From the NCBI GenBank assembly GCA_023408075.1, contig JAEYKW010000032.1:1-64000 (forward strand): DNA of 64,000 bases, given 5' to 3'. Origin of the DNA: Bacillota bacterium (lineage in GTDB: Bacteria > Bacillota > Clostridia > Christensenellales > SZUA-584). This document shows positions 62,916 through 64,000 of the stretch, in pieces. The notes beneath the pieces were generated by a model. It was not told where the DNA came from. It saw nothing but the letters and a program-made list of their open reading frames with translations, and ran no database searches. How positions within the stretch are numbered: position 1 is the first letter of the stretch; each line of letters starts with the position of its first letter. The translations under genes were made by a program, and so were the position numbers.

Positions 62916-63254
62916 TACGGCTTTGACAATGAAACAATGCCACCATGCATGCGCAGCATTTTGATATCAATAATCTCGGGAGGCTCTTTAGAGATTCTTC
63001 GCTGATTAAGCCACAAGTGTGATCGTTATGAAAAGTAATGAAGTCGGTCATCCAGTCCTCTGCGTAGTGAGAAGCGAAGTGACGTAGTGGAACGCATCCC
63101 ACGGCAAAAACGCTTTAAACATGGGGTTCCAGTCCACTTCACAGTCAGTCGCTTACGCTCCGTCATAATGACATAAATGGCTTTTTTAATGCACTAAGCG
63201 CCGGATAAAAATCCGGCGCTTTTATGCGTTAAATGATATGCCAACCGTTGAAGC
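62916..63254. other. intergenic region with convergent terminator
   Basis: No gene is supported. The middle part (63040-63110) holds a purine-rich stretch AGTGAGAAGCGAAGTGACG and a CAGTCGCTTACGCTCCGTC segment, similar in style to intergenic repeats of Clostridia. The terminator is at 63196. Confidence 0.5.
63196..63226 (+). terminator. bidirectional terminator between the kinase and Big_2 genes
   Basis: AAGCGCCGGAT and ATCCGGCGCTT pair over 11 bp with an AAAA loop (63196-63221), followed by TTTTATG; the minus-strand side ends in an A-poor TAGTGC. Both flanking genes point toward it. Confidence 0.8.
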
Positions 63255-64000
63255 TTATTTAACAGTCACCGTGCATGCGGCGGTATAGCCGTTGCCCGTT
63301 GCGGCTTTTATAACGGCTGTGCCGGGCGACAGTCCCTTCACGCGTCCTTTGGCGTCAACCGAAGCGACGGCCGGGTTGCTGCTCGTCCATGCCACGGCTT
63401 TGAAATCCGCGTTGCCGGGCGATACGGTTGCCCTGAGCGAGGCTGTCTTGTCCGTTTTAACCGTCAGCGCTGCTTTGGACATCCTGATGCCTGACGGATA
63501 GATCGGGGTGACGTTTACGCTGCAGCTGGCTTTGGCACCGCTGCCATCCCTGGCGATACACGTGATGACGGCTGTGCCGCCCGCCTTGCCGGTGACCACA
63601 CCCGCGCTGGATACCGAAGCCACCTTGGGATTGCTCGATATCCAGGCTACCTTTTTGTTACTCGCCGTCGTCGGTGCGATGAAAGCGGCGAGCTTGAGCT
63701 TTTGAGTCCGCGCGATGGTGGCCGCCGTTGTGTTCAGCGAGACGGTGGTAACCGGCTGCTTGACCGTGACCGTTTTCTTAATCGTTGTGGTCTTGGTTTT
63801 GATTTTCCCCTTGCGGTCAGTGGTTTGCGCCACGATCTTTGTGGTAATCGTCGCTTTGCCGCCCGCAAGGAAGGTGACGTTGCCTTTGGCATCCACTGTC
63901 GCCACGGATGGGGTGCTTGAGGAGTAGGTCACCGAGACAACCGTGTAGCCCCTGGACGCTGCGGGGGGAATAACGGTTATGGCTGTTCCCGCGTTCGCGC
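63255..64000 (-). CDS. Big_2 (bacterial Ig-like) repeat surface protein, C-terminal part
   Basis: The frame is open to the right edge, so the N-terminus lies beyond the window. About 248 residues are visible: three Big_2-type domains, each with a 'VAWxSSNPxVASVxxxGxVxGxxxGTAVI' pattern (for example KVAWISSNPKVASVSS, AVAWTSSNPAVASVDA), and a linker rich in Lys/Thr (KGKIKTKTTTIKKT). The C-terminus ends in a domain with no anchor. It is probably a secreted or wall-associated protein. Confidence 0.85.
   Translation of the reverse strand, partial: ANAGTAITVIPPAASRGYTVVSVTYSSSTPSVATVDAKGNVTFLAGGKATITTKIVAQTTDRKGKIKTKTTTIKKTVTVKQPVTTVSLNTTAATIARTQKLKLAAFIAPTTASNKKVAWISSNPKVASVSSAGVVTGKAGGTAVITCIARDGSGAKASCSVNVTPIYPSGIRMSKAALTVKTDKTASLRATVSPGNADFKAVAWTSSNPAVASVDAKGRVKGLSPGTAVIKAATGNGYTAACTVTVK

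Overview
The window reads as chromosomal DNA of a Gram-positive Bacillota, most likely a Clostridia-type gut anaerobe. The reasons are strong AGGAGG-like ribosome binding sites with frequent TTG/GTG starts, a SipW-type signal peptidase with TasA/camelysin-like substrates, sortase-type C-terminal signals (IPQTG, LPQAG), a VanG-type glycopeptide resistance operon, PhoB/VanR-type two-component systems, and simple TTGACA/TATAAT-like promoters with 17-bp spacing. No rRNA, tRNA, CRISPR array, transposase, integrase or phage gene was recognised.

Layout. 1-5641: 3' end of an L-arabinose isomerase gene, a poly-HAMP chemoreceptor, a QueG-like iron-sulfur protein and release factor 3 (prfC, with an apparent frameshift at its start). 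5970-15179: a tightly coupled operon of response regulator, kinase, lipoprotein, two ABC-2-type permeases, an intact ABC ATPase, a second ABC ATPase that has lost every catalytic motif, a CARDB-like membrane-anchored protein and an FtsX-like permease. Its gene set resembles the Ytr-type exporters. 15814-22837: a SipW signal peptidase, four TasA-like proteins, a large VWA adhesin without its own anchor, and an IPQTG-anchored protein, behind a clear promoter. 23228-25746: a doubly truncated Gfo/Idh/MocA dehydrogenase remnant, then a LacI-type sugar-binding sensor fused to an intact GGDEF domain. 26052-32716: vanR-vanS-vanW-vanG-vanXY-vanT, with a matching array of 11-bp-spaced repeats in front of vanR and of vanW.

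33037-43392 is a sugar locus: an AraR-like (GntR plus LacI-type) regulator, a convergent GH4 glycosidase, and an operon with three xylose-isomerase-like TIM-barrel proteins, a ribose-type ABC importer and a Gfo/Idh/MocA dehydrogenase. A 14-bp palindrome overlaps the operon promoter, and a related half-site sits at the regulator's own promoter. 44014-48776: a 1514-residue surface protein with eight 76-residue repeats, preceded by an orphan sortase-signal ORF. 49053-54861: a 7TM sensor kinase with a SARP-like response regulator, an HxlR regulator divergent from a nitroreductase, and a catalase with a long disordered N-terminus. 55157-62915: a copper-type operon (DUF2318 protein, HMA-TauE/SafE-cupredoxin fusion, CopA ATPase, lipoprotein, response regulator, kinase). 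63255-64000: the C-terminal end of a Big_2 repeat protein that continues past the window.

Intergenic DNA repeatedly holds hairpins of the AGCGCCGG/CCGGCGCT type, an imperfect 70-bp direct repeat pair, and two inverted copies of a roughly 68-bp element about 9 kb apart. The best candidates for undescribed biology are the exporter with the dead ATPase, the HMA-TauE-double-cupredoxin protein, the sugar-sensor diguanylate cyclase beside a dehydrogenase remnant, and the sugar operon whose enzymes would all fit 3-keto-sugar chemistry.
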